From positions 1,550,001 through 1,614,000 of the forward strand of contig NZ_CP068083.1 in NCBI RefSeq assembly GCF_016725325.1: 64,000 nt of DNA, written 5' to 3'. The stretch is from Sphingobacterium spiritivorum. Lineage in GTDB: Bacteria; Bacteroidota; Bacteroidia; Sphingobacteriales; Sphingobacteriaceae. The position numbers and the translations under genes were made by a program. Shown piece after piece: positions 17,647 to 26,606 of this stretch; positions within the stretch are counted from its first letter, which is position 1; every line of letters starts with the position of its first letter. A model generated the notes under the pieces. That model was not told the origin of the DNA, did not search any database, and worked only from the letters and a program-made list of their open reading frames with translations.

Positions 17647-17720
17647 TTGTGGACTGATTTGCGTTACGGGCAGAAGCTCTGTAGCAGGAGATTGCAACCA
17701 CAGTAAAAAAGTGCTAAAAC
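17647..17720 (+). promoter_or_regulatory. SAM-II-type riboswitch (long-loop form), metK leader
   Basis: Helix P1 is TGTGG (17648-17652) with CCACA (17698-17702). The sequence blocks that mark SAM-II are in order: CTGATTT directly after P1 (17654-17660), ATTGCAA before the P1 3' arm (17691-17697), an A-rich linker containing GTAAA that can pair with TTTGC of the loop, and GCTAAAA at 17713-17719. The loop between the blocks is longer than in the minimal aptamer and contains its own small hairpin CAGA-AGC-TCTG (17671-17681). TAGCA (17682-17686) is complementary to TGCTA (17712-17716) and could form the pseudoknot. I recall a long-loop SAM-II variant described in Bacteroidetes. Position before metK fits feedback by SAM. 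Matching was by eye. Confidence 0.75.
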
Positions 17721-17800
17721 TATTTCATTTCGTGTTTTTCCACTTCCCTGTGTTTCTACCTTCTTATCAGCGAGCCTGTCTACATTAATTAGCAATACTT

Positions 17801-19054
17801 ATGGCTTATTTATTTACTTCAGAATCGGTTTCGGAAGGACATCCTGACAAAGTTGCCGATCAAATTTCAGATGCATTAATAGATAATTTCCTTGCGTGGG
17901 ATCAGGATGCACGTGTAGCAATCGAAACTTTAGTCACTACAGGTCAGGTTGTACTTGCCGGTGAGGTAAAATCCAAGATATATCTGGACGTACAGAAGAT
18001 TGCACGTTCAGTCATTGAAAAGATTGGCTATACCAAATCAGCTTATATGTTTGAAGCCAATTCCTGTGGTATATTATCTGCTATCCATGAACAGTCTGCC
18101 GATATCAATCAAGGTGTAGACCGTAAAACAAAACAAGAACAAGGCGCCGGTGATCAGGGAATCATGTTTGGTTATGCGACCAATGAAACCGACAATTACA
18201 TGCCTTTAGCACTTGATCTTTCGCACCGTCTGCTTTACGAACTGGCAGATTTGCGTAGAGAGAATAAAGAAATCACGTATCTGCGGCCGGATGCCAAGTC
18301 TCAGGTGACTTTAGAATATGACAGCAATCACAAGCCTGTACGCATTGATACGATTGTAATCTCTACACAACATGATGATTTTGATGAAGAATCAACAATG
18401 TTGAATAAGATTACGGAAGATATTAAAGCAATCCTGATTCCTCGTGTAAAAGCTCAGCTAAAACCAGAATTGCAATCCTTATTTGATGATAAGATCAAAT
18501 TTCACATTAATCCGACCGGAAAATTTGTGATCGGAGGTCCTCACGGTGATACAGGATTGACAGGACGTAAAATCATTGTGGATACATACGGGGGCAAGGG
18601 TGCTCACGGCGGCGGGGCTTTCTCAGGAAAAGACCCTTCAAAAGTAGACCGTTCTGCGGCTTATGCAACACGTCACATTGCAAAAAATCTGGTAGCAGCC
18701 GGAGTTGCAGAGGAAATATTAGTACAGGTATCTTATGCTATCGGTGTTAAAGATCCGATGGGTGTATATGTAAATACTTACGGCACCAGCAAAGTAAACT
18801 TAACAGACGGACAGATTGCACAAAAGATATCGGAGTTATTTGATATGACTCCTTACGGAATCGAAACCCGCCTGGGATTAAGAAACCCGATCTATTCAGA
18901 AACTGCTGCCTATGGCCACATGGGACGTACCCCAAGATCTGTAACCAAAACTTTTGAAAACAGCAATGGTGAACAAAAAACGGTAGAAGTAGATCTGTTT
19001 ACCTGGGAAAAATTAGATTTTGTAGATCAGATCAAAGCTGCATTTAATATCTAA
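17801..19054 (+). CDS. metK: S-adenosylmethionine synthetase
   Basis: Makes S-adenosylmethionine from methionine and ATP, releasing phosphate and pyrophosphate. The 417-residue protein has the ATP-site motif [14 protein letters not shown] at residues 8-21, the central [12 protein letters not shown] near 117-128, and the P-loop-like [19 protein letters not shown] near 271-289. All three family domains are complete. The gene stands alone between a riboswitch leader and a strong terminator. The leader is about 160 nt; no Shine-Dalgarno sequence is obvious before the ATG. Confidence 0.97.
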   Translation: MAYLFTSESVSEGHPDKVADQISDALIDNFLAWDQDARVAIETLVTTGQVVLAGEVKSKIYLDVQKIARSVIEKIGYTKSAYMFEANSCGILSAIHEQSADINQGVDRKTKQEQGAGDQGIMFGYATNETDNYMPLALDLSHRLLYELADLRRENKEITYLRPDAKSQVTLEYDSNHKPVRIDTIVISTQHDDFDEESTMLNKITEDIKAILIPRVKAQLKPELQSLFDDKIKFHINPTGKFVIGGPHGDTGLTGRKIIVDTYGGKGAHGGGAFSGKDPSKVDRSAAYATRHIAKNLVAAGVAEEILVQVSYAIGVKDPMGVYVNTYGTSKVNLTDGQIAQKISELFDMTPYGIETRLGLRNPIYSETAAYGHMGRTPRSVTKTFENSNGEQKTVEVDLFTWEKLDFVDQIKAAFNI

Positions 19055-19079
19055 CAGGCTTTGACCTTATAAAAATTTG

Positions 19080-19110
19080 AAAGGGCTTATCAGGATGTGA
19101 TAAGCCCTTT
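19080..19110 (+). terminator. Intrinsic terminator after metK
   Basis: A 13-bp perfect stem (19080-19092 with 19098-19110) with a 5-nt loop, ending in CTTT and followed by CTGTTTT. It begins 26 bp past the metK stop. Confidence 0.88.
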
Positions 19111-19166
19111 CTGTTTTATCCGTCTATAATTATTACTATATTTAAAACGATCAAGACAAACATACT

Positions 19167-19583
19167 ATGAAAAGAAGAAAATTTCTCCAATCTTCAGCTG
19201 CAACTATCGGAACTTCAGCATTAGCTGTATCCGCTTTTGCACAGTCAAAATCCTCGTTTGCGGTTGTAGAAAACGGACAGATCATGCACTCGGTATATTT
19301 TTGGCTAAAAGAAGAACTGACAGCCCAGCAGATTAAAGATTTTACTAAGTTTTTCGAAGCCTTGAGGAAAGTGCCTAATATTAAAAGTCTACGCTATGGC
19401 CGTCCTGCCGAAACAAGTAAACGACCTGTCGTAGACAATAGCTGGACATACAATCTGATTGTTGTATTTGAAAAGATGGAATACATCAATACGTATGAGA
19501 CTCATCCTATTCACCTGAAGGCAATAGAGGATTTCAGCAGTAACTGGACAAAAGTACTCGTCCATGATACGCAGTTAGATTAA
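19167..19583 (+). CDS. Exported Dabb (stress-responsive alpha/beta-barrel) domain protein
   Basis: 138-residue protein with a twin-arginine-like signal, MKRRKFLQSSAATIGTSALA, cleaved after about Ala25 (SAFAQ). The rest is a single Dabb domain: MHSVYFWLKEELTAQQIKDF, a central YGRPAE segment, and YINTYETHPIHLKAIEDF near the C-terminus. Dabb domains are small ferredoxin-like dimers of varied or unknown function. Export through Tat is inferred from the RRKFL motif. Its 3' end overlaps the convergent DUF58 gene by 9 bp. TATATTTA at 19137-19144 may be its -7 element. Confidence 0.85.
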   Translation: MKRRKFLQSSAATIGTSALAVSAFAQSKSSFAVVENGQIMHSVYFWLKEELTAQQIKDFTKFFEALRKVPNIKSLRYGRPAETSKRPVVDNSWTYNLIVVFEKMEYINTYETHPIHLKAIEDFSSNWTKVLVHDTQLD

Positions 19584-20906
19584 TCCACGGGCTTTTATTT
19601 CCAGATATTTGTTTATTGAATTGATTGTCAATTGTTCCGGTGCGGTATAAATCGTCTGGATCCCCTGACGATTCAGTTCCTGAATAATAAGACTCTTTTC
19701 GTAAACAAATTTCTCCGCTATAATCTGATTATATATATCTATTGTATAATGCGTGTTCTCCTTTGCCATCTGTATCAATTCGGTATTCTTAAATACAACG
19801 ACTACAACGATATGGGTCTTATTGATCATTTTGAGATAGGGCATCTGCCTGTTTAGGCTATCCATTGTCTCAAAATTAGTATACACAAAAATCAGAGATC
19901 TCTTATTAATATGCTTATTCGCAAATGCATATAGTTTTCCAAATTCAGACTCTTCAAATAGCGTTGTAATACTATATAGTGCCTCTGACACTTTCTGCAT
20001 CTGATTGTTTCTCTTCTCCGCAGGAATATGATTTGCAATCCCGTTTGAGAACGTCAGCATTCCGGCTCTGTCTTGCTTCAGTATTGCAGCATTGGACAAA
20101 ACAAGTACTGAATTGATCGAATAATCCAGCAAGGTCATCTCGTTAAACGGCATGCGCATGGCACGGCCGGTATCAATAAAGGAATATATGGGCTGAGATT
20201 TCTCTTCCTGATACTGATTGACCATCAGCTTTTTATGTTTGGCAGAAGCTTTCCAGTTCATAAAGCGGTATTCATCTCCTCTCACATATTCCCGCACATG
20301 ATCAAATTCCAGAGTTGAGCCGATTTTGCGGATTCGCTTGATTCCCATCTCTTTCAGTCTGTCTGTTGTTGCCATAAGCTGATATTTTCGCAACTGAATA
20401 AAGGAGGGATAACATGGTATTTTTAAAGGTTCTTCCAAAAGAAATTTCCGTTCGAAGAAACCCAGATTCCGAACCAGAACATGACATCTGCCGAATTCAT
20501 ATATACCTCTTTTGGTTGGTCTCAACTCGTACTCCACATGTTTCGGAATTAAAGACGACAGTTCTATTTCAAATTCCTTTTCACGAATCTGTAACTGCAT
20601 TGGAAATTCTTCCAGAACTCTGGCTTTTACCTTCTTCGGATAGTGACTTATAAAAGCAAGCTCAAAATGATTGTCATCTCCGTTGGATAATTTTTCAGGG
20701 TAATGTCGCTCAATCTCCACTCTATTCTTACCAAAATGCAAAAACATAAGATCCCAAACCCAACAGATCAACAGTAGCCAGAAGACAATACCTACTACCA
20801 GAAACATTCCCTTCACAAAAAAGGAAACAGTAAACAAAAGAGCCATTCCTAATAAGGAATAGAAAAACTGATTAGTGAAATAAAGTCTTCTTATACGCCT
20901 GATCAT
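19575..20906 (-). CDS. DUF58 domain protein of a MoxR operon
   Basis: 443-residue membrane-anchored protein with two hydrophobic segments near the N-terminus (about 12-50) and a DUF58 core with the signature VREYVRGDEYRFMNWKASAK near residues 203-222. The following part (SQPIYSFIDTGRAMRMPF) has a von Willebrand A-like look with a MIDAS-type DTGRAM. DUF58 proteins partner with MoxR ATPases in many bacteria. The start overlaps the MoxR stop by 4 bp (ATGA). It is the last gene of the operon. Confidence 0.9.
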   Translation of the reverse strand: MIRRIRRLYFTNQFFYSLLGMALLFTVSFFVKGMFLVVGIVFWLLLICWVWDLMFLHFGKNRVEIERHYPEKLSNGDDNHFELAFISHYPKKVKARVLEEFPMQLQIREKEFEIELSSLIPKHVEYELRPTKRGIYEFGRCHVLVRNLGFFERKFLLEEPLKIPCYPSFIQLRKYQLMATTDRLKEMGIKRIRKIGSTLEFDHVREYVRGDEYRFMNWKASAKHKKLMVNQYQEEKSQPIYSFIDTGRAMRMPFNEMTLLDYSINSVLVLSNAAILKQDRAGMLTFSNGIANHIPAEKRNNQMQKVSEALYSITTLFEESEFGKLYAFANKHINKRSLIFVYTNFETMDSLNRQMPYLKMINKTHIVVVVVFKNTELIQMAKENTHYTIDIYNQIIAEKFVYEKSLIIQELNRQGIQTIYTAPEQLTINSINKYLEIKARGLI

Positions 20907-21895
20907 CTTGGAATCTCTACACCGTCTACAATTTGTTTGATAATAAATTCGGTGGTGAATCCTTCCATTTCCTTTTCAGGCGTGAGTGTCACCCGGTGTC
21001 CGAGAATAGCAGGAGCAACGTACTTGACATCATCCGGCGTGATAAAATCTCGCCCAAGAAGTGCTGCAGATGCTTTTGAAGCCTCCAGAATTGCAATTGA
21101 AGCTCTCGGCGAAGCTCCTAAAGTCAGATTCGGATTAGTCCGGGTCTGTACAATAATCTGCGCTATATAGTTCAGGACATCTTCATGTGCAAAGACCAGC
21201 TTGACCTGTGATTGAAACAACACAATCTCCTCACCTGAAACGACCTGCTGAACCAACGCTTCTTTGTTACCAGCCTTCTGTGCATGGTGTTCTTTTAATA
21301 TGGTTAGCTCCTGACTGAATTCGGGATAGTTAACGACGATCTTGAACAGGAAGCGATCCAACTGCGCCTCCGGCAAGCGATACGTTCCTTCGTGCTCTAT
21401 CGGATTCTGAGTCGCCAAAACAATAAAAGGGGAATCCATTGGATAGGTATTTCCATCTACTGTCACCTGACGCTCGGACATACACTCAAAAAGAGATGCC
21501 TGGGTCTTTGCAGGGGCACGGTTGATCTCATCGATGAGAATGATATTTCCAAAAATGGGGCCTCTTCTAAACTCAAATTCATTAGACTTCAGATCCAGAA
21601 TAGATGAACCCGTAACATCTGAAGGCATCAGATCGGGCGTAAACTGGATACGACGAAAAGTACTGTTAATAGTTTTAGCGATCAACTTTGCAGTCAGCGT
21701 CTTGGCGACTCCGGGCAACCCTTCAATCAGGGAATGTCCGGATGACAGAATAGACATCAATAGCATATTGATAACCTGATCCTGACCTACAATTACTTTT
21801 TTTACTTCCCTTTTCACCGATTCCATCTTATCCTGCAGCTCTGTCAGATCGAGACGGCTTTCAAAGTTGGGCATATATTTCTCTAATTCGTTCAT
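20903..21895 (-). CDS. MoxR-family AAA+ ATPase
   Basis: 330-residue AAA+ chaperone-like ATPase. Walker A is GLPGVAKT at residues 59-66 and Walker B is IILIDEINRAPAKTQ near 120, followed by MSERQVTVDG and the sensor-1 region FIVLATQNP. The lid domain at the C-terminus holds DDVKYVAPAILGHRVTL. MoxR proteins act on partner vWA/DUF58 proteins, often to insert cofactors or mature complexes; the client here is unknown. Overlaps DUF4350 and DUF58 genes by 4 bp on each side. Confidence 0.93.
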   Translation of the reverse strand: MNELEKYMPNFESRLDLTELQDKMESVKREVKKVIVGQDQVINMLLMSILSSGHSLIEGLPGVAKTLTAKLIAKTINSTFRRIQFTPDLMPSDVTGSSILDLKSNEFEFRRGPIFGNIILIDEINRAPAKTQASLFECMSERQVTVDGNTYPMDSPFIVLATQNPIEHEGTYRLPEAQLDRFLFKIVVNYPEFSQELTILKEHHAQKAGNKEALVQQVVSGEEIVLFQSQVKLVFAHEDVLNYIAQIIVQTRTNPNLTLGASPRASIAILEASKASAALLGRDFITPDDVKYVAPAILGHRVTLTPEKEMEGFTTEFIIKQIVDGVEIPR

Positions 21896-23109
21896 ATCAT
21901 ATTAGATTTAGTCTTGAATTCTTCTATTTTATTGTTTATAAACTTGAGATCGTGTGTAGACAGGTCTTTTCTATTCCTGTACCGCGTTATCAAATTCATT
22001 AATTCTTCCGTTTCGGCAAGTGAAATTCCTGCTTTCAGAGACAGATTGTTGAGAAATTTTTCATCCCTCAACTGGAGCGTGTCCAGATGAAAATGATTTC
22101 TGATATCGAAAAGGAAATAATCTATTTTCTTGTCTATCATATTTCCCGGCTCACCATTTTCATAATAAAGCGTCCCTATTGTTTTGGCAAATTCTTTAGA
22201 CAGATTTGGCTCAGGAGTCACCACCTCTACTGCACGTTGTTCACGTTTGCTTCGGAACAACAGAAATAGCAGAAGACCAAACAATAACAAATACCATGCT
22301 TCACGAAGTCCTTCGTAGGAAAGAATCATACGCAGAGGTGTACTTGGCTGCCCTTCCCTGTAATAGTTGTCACACCAGATGATATGCTTAGCTTTTATTA
22401 ATTTCAATGCCGAAGCTGCATAATCATATTTTTGATGTTGCAGCATGTAATAATTGGTAAACATTTCCGGAGTATGATGCAAATAGAGCTTGCCTTTGCC
22501 CCAGGATACCTCCACAAAATTAGGGACAGCATGCTTGCCTGCATACGCATTACCGGCAATGGAAATATTAGTGCTATCGATAAGATCAAATATTGATGTC
22601 TGTTCTATCTTATCGTACTTTATTCTCTTGCGACCGTTGACAAGTGAGTAGTTTATATCGCCTAATAACGAAAATCCCGAAAATTTATTCACATCCAGAT
22701 AGGCTGAAGAAAGATTAAGCGTATCTAAAAGATTGCTGGAGTAATAGTTTGTCGATATGAAAACTTCTCCTCCTTCTTTTGCAAATTGCAGCAATTTCTC
22801 TGTTGCAGTGGCTCCCATAATGTCTATATAGTCACCTATAAACACAAAAGCAGTATTTTTTGCGTGCAATGAATCCTCTTCTAAAGTTTCATAAACTGAC
22901 TTTTTTGTGTTTTCGATTTTGCGGTCATTTCCTAAGATATTTCCCAACTCCTGATGCAACACATATAATCCGTAGGGTATCTTGTCCCGCTGATCAAAAG
23001 ATTTTCTCCAGTCTATAGGCTTGCGACTGGTTGCATCTATTATTGCAATCAATACCAGCGCGATCAGCAATACTATAATTCCAAACTTACCCGTATTTTT
23101 CATGACCAT
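21892..23109 (-). CDS. DUF4350-type membrane protein
   Basis: 405 residues. An N-terminal transmembrane helix (about 8-26) is followed by a large extracytoplasmic region with ThuA/GATase-like features (KNTAFVFIGDYIDIMGATATEKLL and GGEVFISTNYYSSNLLDTL), a second transmembrane segment near 269-288 (AWYLLLFGLLLFLLF), then a cytoplasmic helical tail. This matches the DUF4350 arrangement seen in MoxR operons. No catalytic residue can be assigned. Overlaps its neighbours by 4 and 10 bp. Confidence 0.82.
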   Translation of the reverse strand: MVMKNTGKFGIIVLLIALVLIAIIDATSRKPIDWRKSFDQRDKIPYGLYVLHQELGNILGNDRKIENTKKSVYETLEEDSLHAKNTAFVFIGDYIDIMGATATEKLLQFAKEGGEVFISTNYYSSNLLDTLNLSSAYLDVNKFSGFSLLGDINYSLVNGRKRIKYDKIEQTSIFDLIDSTNISIAGNAYAGKHAVPNFVEVSWGKGKLYLHHTPEMFTNYYMLQHQKYDYAASALKLIKAKHIIWCDNYYREGQPSTPLRMILSYEGLREAWYLLLFGLLLFLLFRSKREQRAVEVVTPEPNLSKEFAKTIGTLYYENGEPGNMIDKKIDYFLFDIRNHFHLDTLQLRDEKFLNNLSLKAGISLAETEELMNLITRYRNRKDLSTHDLKFINNKIEEFKTKSNMI

Positions 23110-23936
23110 TTAGTTTGAAATTCACGGAATAGTGTAGCGTACTGTTCATAGTTCTCCTTCGTTACCGGAAAATTACCGAACCACACATAATTAAAGACAT
23201 TGGAACAAGCTTCAAACTCTTTTCTCAGTTCTGTGTTGTCCATTTCATTCATCAGTTCAATATTGGTTTTGGTATAATTCCACTTTACCAATTCTTTTTT
23301 TGCCAGCGTCTGAATATTCAGAAGATTGAGATAACGAATAGCCAGGGAATAATTCTCTTCTTTTAGTGCCTGCTCCACAAATGTATGCACATCTACCTGA
23401 AGAAGATTCCGTTCGACAAATGCCACATTCGCATTTTCGTCGTCTTCCTTTTCCTGTACAGTGTAGAGTTTTTTTCCTGTAAATATTAATCTGTAAAGAA
23501 CATACACCAGAAGAACTACGAAAACGGCACCTATAAGTTTGTACATCCATTCCGGATTTTGAAAATAGAAATCCGGCAAAATAGAGGATAGCAGGTCATT
23601 AATCCTGTTTTTTAAGCGCTTCAAAAAATTTATGTTATCAAGTACCTTTTCATTGTAAAGAAATTCTTCACTCTGATATTTTTTGAACATTTTATTGAAT
23701 TCTGCGGAATCTACAGCCGGGATATCATGGGTTCTCGGTACCTTATTATAGTATCCTTCTTCCCAATAAGGATGTTGTTTCTTCTTGGTAATAAGTTCAT
23801 CTGTTGCATCTATCGGTTCATCGTAAACAGCTGTATCAGGATCTGTATAGAGCGTGTCCTGTTCCTGAGCATAACCGAAATAACATAGTGTAATAAAGAA
23901 AATAGAAAGAATAATGGTACGAAAATTAGTGGCCAT
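23100..23936 (-). CDS. DUF4129-type membrane protein
   Basis: The frame opens at 23951, but the ATG at 23936 gives a clean signal peptide (MATNFRTIILSIFFITLCYF, cleavage near GYAQ) and a shorter overlap, so 278 residues are preferred. One central transmembrane segment lies near residues 130-152 (YKLIGAVFVVLLVYVLYRLIF). The C-terminal part, VHTFVEQALKEENYSLAIRYLNL and KWNYTKTNIELMNEM, resembles DUF4129. Usual neighbour of MoxR and DUF58 genes; function unknown. Confidence 0.82.
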   Translation of the reverse strand: MATNFRTIILSIFFITLCYFGYAQEQDTLYTDPDTAVYDEPIDATDELITKKKQHPYWEEGYYNKVPRTHDIPAVDSAEFNKMFKKYQSEEFLYNEKVLDNINFLKRLKNRINDLLSSILPDFYFQNPEWMYKLIGAVFVVLLVYVLYRLIFTGKKLYTVQEKEDDENANVAFVERNLLQVDVHTFVEQALKEENYSLAIRYLNLLNIQTLAKKELVKWNYTKTNIELMNEMDNTELRKEFEACSNVFNYVWFGNFPVTKENYEQYATLFREFQTKWS

Positions 23937-24843
23937 TTGCCTCCTTTCCAATATTGTTTATTGTTTCATAAATATTCTCTCCGAACCGTAATTCTTTAGC
24001 GGATTCATATATCAATCCGGAAATGAGTACAGAGAACATATAGCTGGTTATCGTTACCAGTGAGAAAATAGTTCCACCCAGCGAAACAATCAGTTTTCCG
24101 GAAAAGGTATCAAAAAAATTATCGTTGAACCCAACTGTATTATAAGCAATCAATCCCAGGATCAATGCAGGGATCAATGTCATCATCATAAGCATAACCT
24201 GAAAAATGGCGCTGACAATATAAGAGGATACACCATAATCATATACTTTTTTCTTCAGTAAATGATAGGCCTCATTAAAACAGCTGCCAAGAGAATAGTA
24301 GCCTTCTCTATACAGCATAAAAGCGCAGAACAGCCACACTCCAATCAGGGACATCAGGACCCCGGCCACGATGTTACCGACAAAAGGAATAAAAGAAGCA
24401 ATAATCAGGACAAAGAAAAACGGGATGATCATGATTAACATCACCAGAATAGATGCACCGAAAAACCTAAAATACTTGCCAAAGTTTGATTTAAAATTGT
24501 TCCATACTTCCGTTGATCCGAAATCCAGATTATTCTGATTTTTCAACAGAATAAAGTATTCTATAGCTATGCCAAAAAACAGAGTAGAAAGCAACAAAAG
24601 GACACAGACTATACCGATAAAGAGACCCCATATCTGCATCATATCTCCGGCACTGAAGTCTGCATTAAAATCTACTTTAGTCGTCAGATAAAAGACCAGT
24701 AGCAACAGAATGGCAAGAGGTATAACCGCCAGCCGAAAAAGCGTTGCACAGAAATGCCGGATAACGATCTTTAGCAAATCCACAAAATCTTGCACAAATT
24801 CCCCTAATTTACGTTCCTTTTTGAACTCAAAGTTTAACTCCAT
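23926..24843 (-). CDS. Multipass membrane protein of the MoxR operon
   Basis: 305 residues with about six hydrophobic segments, for example LAVIPLAILLLLVFYLTT near residue 38, IGIVCVLLLLSTLFFGIAIEYF near 77, and MLMMMTLIPALILGLIAYN near 216. Cytoplasmic N-terminus is charged. I do not recognise a specific family; a resemblance to membrane domains of the DUF4013 or glycerophosphodiesterase-membrane type is possible. It overlaps both neighbours (10-11 bp), so it clearly belongs to this operon. Confidence 0.8.
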   Translation of the reverse strand: MELNFEFKKERKLGEFVQDFVDLLKIVIRHFCATLFRLAVIPLAILLLLVFYLTTKVDFNADFSAGDMMQIWGLFIGIVCVLLLLSTLFFGIAIEYFILLKNQNNLDFGSTEVWNNFKSNFGKYFRFFGASILVMLIMIIPFFFVLIIASFIPFVGNIVAGVLMSLIGVWLFCAFMLYREGYYSLGSCFNEAYHLLKKKVYDYGVSSYIVSAIFQVMLMMMTLIPALILGLIAYNTVGFNDNFFDTFSGKLIVSLGGTIFSLVTITSYMFSVLISGLIYESAKELRFGENIYETINNIGKEANGH

Positions 24844-25796
24844 TCAAATTTTCTGGCTAATTGATAAGGTCTCCAAATATAAAAATATACAATCGCAAAT
24901 AAGGACGCAAAAATAATAGCCAGGCACATCGCTAAAGATGACTGATAAAAACGGGTCACAAATCCTTCTAATGTACCTGCAATAATAAAAAACGGAACGG
25001 TACTGATGAGCACCTTGCTCGCCAGCTTGGCTCCTCGTTTAAATGATTCCAGCCGTGTATATGATTTTGGGAACAGCATACTGTTTCCTAATGTGAGACC
25101 GCAGCCTCCGGCAATGATAATTACTGAAATCTCGATTGTTCCATGGATCCAAATAGCGGACATAGCCTCTTGCATCACTCCGTACTTGAAAAACATATAA
25201 TGAAATGCGCCCAGCATAATTCCGTTTGAGAACAGGATATAACCGGACCCAATGCTATAGAATATCCCAAAAATAAAGGCATAAAATGCTACTCTCACAT
25301 TATTAATGGTAATCGCTAATGCAGATCCGAACATACCTCCTTCATCGTAGATAGCGGCAGGATCTCCTTCTTTTATTTTTTCTGTTGTAAAGTCTACATA
25401 CCCGTCTCCTAATATCAGCCGGACAAACTGTTCATCGTAATGAGCAGAAAGAAAGCCGATGCCTACAGCAAGACAGAAAATCAAGAGAGAATAGAGCAGT
25501 TGTCTTCTTATTTTCCAGATCGCCTCTGGGATTTCATAATTTACAAAATGTAGAAACTGGTTATTAGATGCCCGTTGATCTTTATAAATCTTCTGATGAG
25601 CTATAAGGGACAATTCGTTGAGATATTGCTTTGTCTTACTTTGAGGGTAAAAAGTTTGCGCATATGCCAAATCATTCGTAAGTTCGATATAATTTGAGGC
25701 TAATTCATCCGGATCAATATCAGCTTTATTTGCTAAATTGCTTTCAATAGTTGCCCATTTTTCTTTATTTCGGTCTATGAATGAAGGTTCTCGCAT
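24834..25796 (-). CDS. SpoIIM/DUF95-family membrane protein
   Basis: Chosen start is the ATG at 25796 (MREPSFIDRNKEKWATIE), the usual N-terminus in this family; an upstream ATG at 25811 would add five residues. The 320-residue protein has a soluble helical N-terminal third and about five transmembrane helices, with the family's GSGYILFSNGIMLGAFHYMF and WIHGTIEISVIIIAGGCGL segments. These are the conserved parts of stage II sporulation protein M homologues, which occur widely in non-sporulating bacteria. First gene of the six-gene MoxR operon. Confidence 0.88.
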   Translation of the reverse strand: MREPSFIDRNKEKWATIESNLANKADIDPDELASNYIELTNDLAYAQTFYPQSKTKQYLNELSLIAHQKIYKDQRASNNQFLHFVNYEIPEAIWKIRRQLLYSLLIFCLAVGIGFLSAHYDEQFVRLILGDGYVDFTTEKIKEGDPAAIYDEGGMFGSALAITINNVRVAFYAFIFGIFYSIGSGYILFSNGIMLGAFHYMFFKYGVMQEAMSAIWIHGTIEISVIIIAGGCGLTLGNSMLFPKSYTRLESFKRGAKLASKVLISTVPFFIIAGTLEGFVTRFYQSSLAMCLAIIFASLFAIVYFYIWRPYQLARKFEWS

Positions 25797-25821
25797 AATT
25801 AAAATAATCAACGCATTTACT

Positions 25822-25829
25822 CAAATATA
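25822..25829 (-). promoter_or_regulatory. Candidate -7 promoter element for the SpoIIM-MoxR operon
   Basis: TATATTTG on the minus strand, exact match to TANNTTTG, giving a leader of about 21 nt before the ATG at 25796. It overlaps the first base of the divergent RDD start codon. The best -33 box (CAAA at 25856-25859 on the plus strand) is 26 bp away. Confidence 0.45.
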
Positions 25830-26557
25830 TGAATAAGCTCTTAATAAACACCCCTCAAAACGTAAAATTTGAATATAATTTAGCCACCTTAGGTGCCCGG
25901 ATTATTGCCTTTGGGATTGATCAGCTTATTGTTATAGCTTATGTTATTCTTGCCGTTCTTATTTTAAAGTATTCCGGAGCAGGTTTTTTATCAGATTCAT
26001 GGACGACAATGGGGCTCTACAGTTTGTTTATGCTTCCTGCCTTCTTCTATCCCTTTGTTATGGAAACCGTTCTTTCCGGGCAGACACTCGGAAAAAAGAT
26101 AATGAAAATCAAAGTTGTCAAAATTGATGGCACAAGGGCAACTGCTTATCAGTATTTTATCCGTTGGGTATGTTCCATTGTTGACATTTTCCTTTGTATG
26201 GGGGCGTTAGGCATGAGCAGTATCATATTGTCAAAAAAAGGACAGCGTATCGGAGATCTGGCAGCAGATACCACGGTGATCAGTACACAGACAAATACCC
26301 AGCTCAGCCATACTTTGTTTGCAGAAATAACCGCAGAAAGAGCTATTACCTATCCACAGGTCATCAAATTAAGCGATCAGGATGCCAATACAATAAAGGA
26401 TGTTTATAATAAGGGATTTAAGCGCAAAGACTATAATATTATCTGGGCTTTATCCGCCAGGCTTGAACAGATATTAGGCATTCAACGGGATAGAAATCCG
26501 GAAGAGTTTATTGATATTATTATAAAAGATCATTATACGATATTCCGCAATAAATAG
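25829..26557 (+). CDS. RDD-family membrane protein
   Basis: 242 residues. The RDD domain spans about 18-150: ATLGARIIAFGIDQLIVIAY with the conserved Arg and Asp, a second helix near 63-82 (LYSLFMLPAFFYPFVMETVL), SGQTLGKKIMKIKVVKIDG, and a third helix near 109-135. The soluble C-terminal part (from about 160) is helical and charged. It is divergent from the SpoIIM-MoxR operon with only 32 bp between start codons, and RDD and SpoIIM genes often occur together, so a shared function is likely. No 5' leader element was recognised. Confidence 0.88.
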   Translation: MNKLLINTPQNVKFEYNLATLGARIIAFGIDQLIVIAYVILAVLILKYSGAGFLSDSWTTMGLYSLFMLPAFFYPFVMETVLSGQTLGKKIMKIKVVKIDGTRATAYQYFIRWVCSIVDIFLCMGALGMSSIILSKKGQRIGDLAADTTVISTQTNTQLSHTLFAEITAERAITYPQVIKLSDQDANTIKDVYNKGFKRKDYNIIWALSARLEQILGIQRDRNPEEFIDIIIKDHYTIFRNK

Positions 26558-26589
26558 AAAAGTCCCATTCAGTTGAATGGGACTTTTCT
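26556..26589. terminator. Bidirectional terminator between RDD gene and fabD
   Basis: A 15-bp perfect stem (26556-26570 with 26575-26589) with loop AGTT and A/T tracts on both arms. It overlaps the last bases of the RDD stop codon and lies 17 bp past the fabD stop, so it serves both convergent genes. Confidence 0.88.
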
Positions 26590-26606
26590 ATTTTATGTTA
26601 TATCTA

